Shown: positions 4,145-5,656 of the stretch, piece by piece
Layout: each line of letters starts with the position of its first letter
How positions within the stretch are numbered: the stretch's first letter is position 1
Position numbers and translations under genes: made by a program
The notes under the pieces: model-generated
Database searches by the model: none
What the model was told of the DNA's origin: nothing
Seen by the model: only the letters and a program-made list of their open reading frames with translations
DNA from: Acidimicrobiaceae bacterium
GTDB lineage: Bacteria; Actinomycetota; Acidimicrobiia; Acidimicrobiales; Bog-793
DNA: 5,656 nucleotides
NCBI GenBank assembly: GCA_027306715.1
Contig: DAHUZG010000356.1
Coordinates: forward strand, 1 to 5,656
Reading direction: 5' to 3'

Positions 4145-5656
4145 ATGACCGACACCACGTCCGAGACGGCCCGCGGGGCGTTGCTCGCCAACGTCACCAG
4201 CAACGACCGCCGCCCGAGCCCACTGGCCCTTGTCGTCTTCGGCGCCACGGGTGATCTTGCCAGCCGGAAGATCCTGCCGGCGCTGGCCGCTCTCGCCGAG
4301 CGCGGCCAGCTGCCCGACGGCTTCTCGCTGGTGGGTGCGGCGACGAGCGACCTCGACGACGACGAGTTCCGCCGGCGCGTCCTCGAGGCCGCGCCGGGGG
4401 GTGCGTCGGGCAGCTGGCAGCAATTCGTGCGCACCTTCCGCTACGTGCGCGGCGATTACGGCGACCACGCCACCTTCGACCGCCTCGCCAGCACGCTCGC
4501 TGCGGTCGACACCGAGTGCGGGACTGCGGGCAACCGCGTCTACTACCTCGCCACGATCCCGAAGCTGTTCGGCCTCGTCGCTGCCGGCCTCGCCTCGGAG
4601 AAGTGCAACGAGCCCGGGCCCGGCGGGAGCTTCGCCCGACTTGTCGTCGAGAAGCCGTTCGGCACCGACCTCGGGTCGGCGCGCCAGCTCGACGACGAGC
4701 TCCACCAGTTCTTCCACGAGGACCAGATCTTCCGGATCGACCACTACATGGGCAAGGAGACGGTGCAGAACGTGCTGGCGCTCCGCTTTGCGAACGCCAT
4801 CTTCGAGCCGATCTGGAACCGCCGCTACGTCGACCATGTCCAGATCACCGTTGCCGAGCAGCTCGGGGTCGAGCACCGCGGCGCCTTTTACGAGACGGCC
4901 GGGGCGCTGCGGGACATCGTTCAGAACCACGTCATGCAGGTGCTCTCGCTGACCTTGATGGAGCCGCCGGCGTCGATGGAGGCGACCGGCATCCGAGACG
5001 AGAAGGTGAAGCTGCTGCGCGCCGTGCTCGTCCCTGACGCCGGTGAGGAGGTGAACGATGTCGTTCGCGCCCAGTACGCCGCCGGCCAGATCGACGACGA
5101 GGTCGTGCCGGGCTACCGGGAGGAGGACGGGGTCGATCCGCACTCGACGACGGAGACCTACGTCGCCACCCGGCTCCATGTCGACAACTGGCGCTGGGCC
5201 GACGTCCCGATGTACGTGCGGACCGGCAAGCGCCTCGCCAAGCGCGTGACCGAGGTGTCGACGGTCTTCCAGCGCCCACCGCACCTTCCCTTCGCCGGTG
5301 CGCTCAGCCGAGACCTGCGCGCCGACGTCCTCACGCTTCGGATCCAGCCCGACGAGGGGATCAGCCTGAGCTTCGGCGCCAAGATCCCCGGACCCGGCTT
5401 CCGGGTGCGCTCGGTCTCGATGGACTTCTCCTACAGCGACGTCTTCCCGGGCCAGACCGTCGACGCCTACGAGCGCCTCCTTCTCGACGCCATGATCGGC
5501 GACCCGATGCTGTTCATCCGCACCGACGAGGTGGAGCAGGCATGGACGATCGTCTCGCCGATGCAGCAGTCCTTCACCGACGGCGAGCCACCGCTCGCCC
5601 GCTACCGCTCAGGGTCGTGGGGCCCGACCGAGGCTGACCGGCTGATCGAGGCCGGC
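4145..5656 (+). CDS. zwf: Glucose-6-phosphate 1-dehydrogenase, last few codons outside window
   Basis: Catalyses the first oxidative step of the pentose phosphate pathway, glucose 6-phosphate to 6-phosphogluconolactone, producing NADPH in the cytoplasm. The 504 codons present are open to the window end. The Rossmann fingerprint is VVFGATGDLASRK (30-42), followed by the EKPFG motif (169-173) and the substrate signature RIDHYMGKE (197-205). H200 and K204 there correspond to the substrate-binding His and Lys, and Met replaces the more usual Leu. The catalytic-base His is in VQNHVMQ (H262). The C-terminal domain contains VPMYVRTGKRLAKR and GWxxSPMQQ-like TIVSPMQQS. The final visible GSWGPTEADRLIEAG matches the end of the family, which runs about 490-515 aa, so nearly all is here. 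The ATG at 4145 lies 7 nt after a TAGCTT element without a usable ribosome site. It follows tal by 91 nt; opcA and the lactonase gene are expected next. Confidence 0.97.
   Translation, partial: MTDTTSETARGALLANVTSNDRRPSPLALVVFGATGDLASRKILPALAALAERGQLPDGFSLVGAATSDLDDDEFRRRVLEAAPGGASGSWQQFVRTFRYVRGDYGDHATFDRLASTLAAVDTECGTAGNRVYYLATIPKLFGLVAAGLASEKCNEPGPGGSFARLVVEKPFGTDLGSARQLDDELHQFFHEDQIFRIDHYMGKETVQNVLALRFANAIFEPIWNRRYVDHVQITVAEQLGVEHRGAFYETAGALRDIVQNHVMQVLSLTLMEPPASMEATGIRDEKVKLLRAVLVPDAGEEVNDVVRAQYAAGQIDDEVVPGYREEDGVDPHSTTETYVATRLHVDNWRWADVPMYVRTGKRLAKRVTEVSTVFQRPPHLPFAGALSRDLRADVLTLRIQPDEGISLSFGAKIPGPGFRVRSVSMDFSYSDVFPGQTVDAYERLLLDAMIGDPMLFIRTDEVEQAWTIVSPMQQSFTDGEPPLARYRSGSWGPTEADRLIEAG

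Noticed and set aside
2671..4434. A 587-codon open frame on the minus strand opposite tal
   Set aside because: It is antisense to a complete transaldolase with intact motifs. Its protein is Arg/Gly/Glu/Asp-rich with no domain, as expected when GC-rich codons suppress stops in the opposite frame.
3944..5284. A 446-codon open frame on the minus strand opposite zwf
   Set aside because: It is antisense to glucose-6-phosphate dehydrogenase and overlaps the tal end; no recognisable protein features, explained by GC-driven stop depletion.

Overview
The window comes from a very GC-rich bacterial chromosome, most likely an actinomycete-type (Actinomycetota) genome. The pointers are the strong G/C bias at codon third positions, GTG starts, TANNNT-type -10 elements sitting 6-7 nt before start codons (the leaderless-mRNA arrangement common in that phylum), an actinobacterial-type transaldolase next to zwf, and a TrmI whose flanks resemble the actinobacterial family. 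A deep-branching class such as Acidimicrobiia is my guess, not something the sequence proves. I see no insertion sequence, CRISPR array, tRNA, rRNA or phage structural gene.

Left part (1-1827, minus strand): a tight four-gene cluster transcribed leftwards. It begins with a two-helix holin-like membrane protein (1483-1827), followed by two small unnamed membrane proteins (1046-1375 and 766-1035). It ends with trmI, the tRNA m1A58 methyltransferase, whose 3' end lies outside the window. Stops and starts overlap or nearly touch (GTGA overlap at 766-769, 10-nt gap at 1036-1045), so the cluster reads as one translationally coupled operon.

Centre (1828-2009): a 182-bp divergent intergenic region. 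It carries a possible -10 for the leftward operon, a 9-bp perfect inverted repeat with a smaller hairpin inside it, and a TAACGT -10 placed exactly where the rightward desaturase mRNA would start at its own GTG codon.

Right part (2010-5656, plus strand): a membrane fatty-acid desaturase with all three histidine boxes, then transaldolase (tal), then glucose-6-phosphate dehydrogenase (zwf, lacking only its last few codons). tal and zwf are enzymes of the pentose phosphate pathway. In many actinobacteria they sit in a tkt-tal-zwf-opcA-pgl cluster; here the gene upstream of tal is a desaturase instead of tkt. zwf makes NADPH, which acyl desaturases consume through their electron-donor partners, so a metabolic link is conceivable but unproven. 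A degenerate four-copy tandem repeat overlaps the desaturase stop codon, and GC-rich hairpins lie before tal and between tal and zwf.

Overall this is mostly ordinary housekeeping sequence. The parts that deserve a second look are the trio of small membrane proteins coupled to trmI, the two apparently leaderless starts, the 2814-2871 repeat, and the divergent control region.
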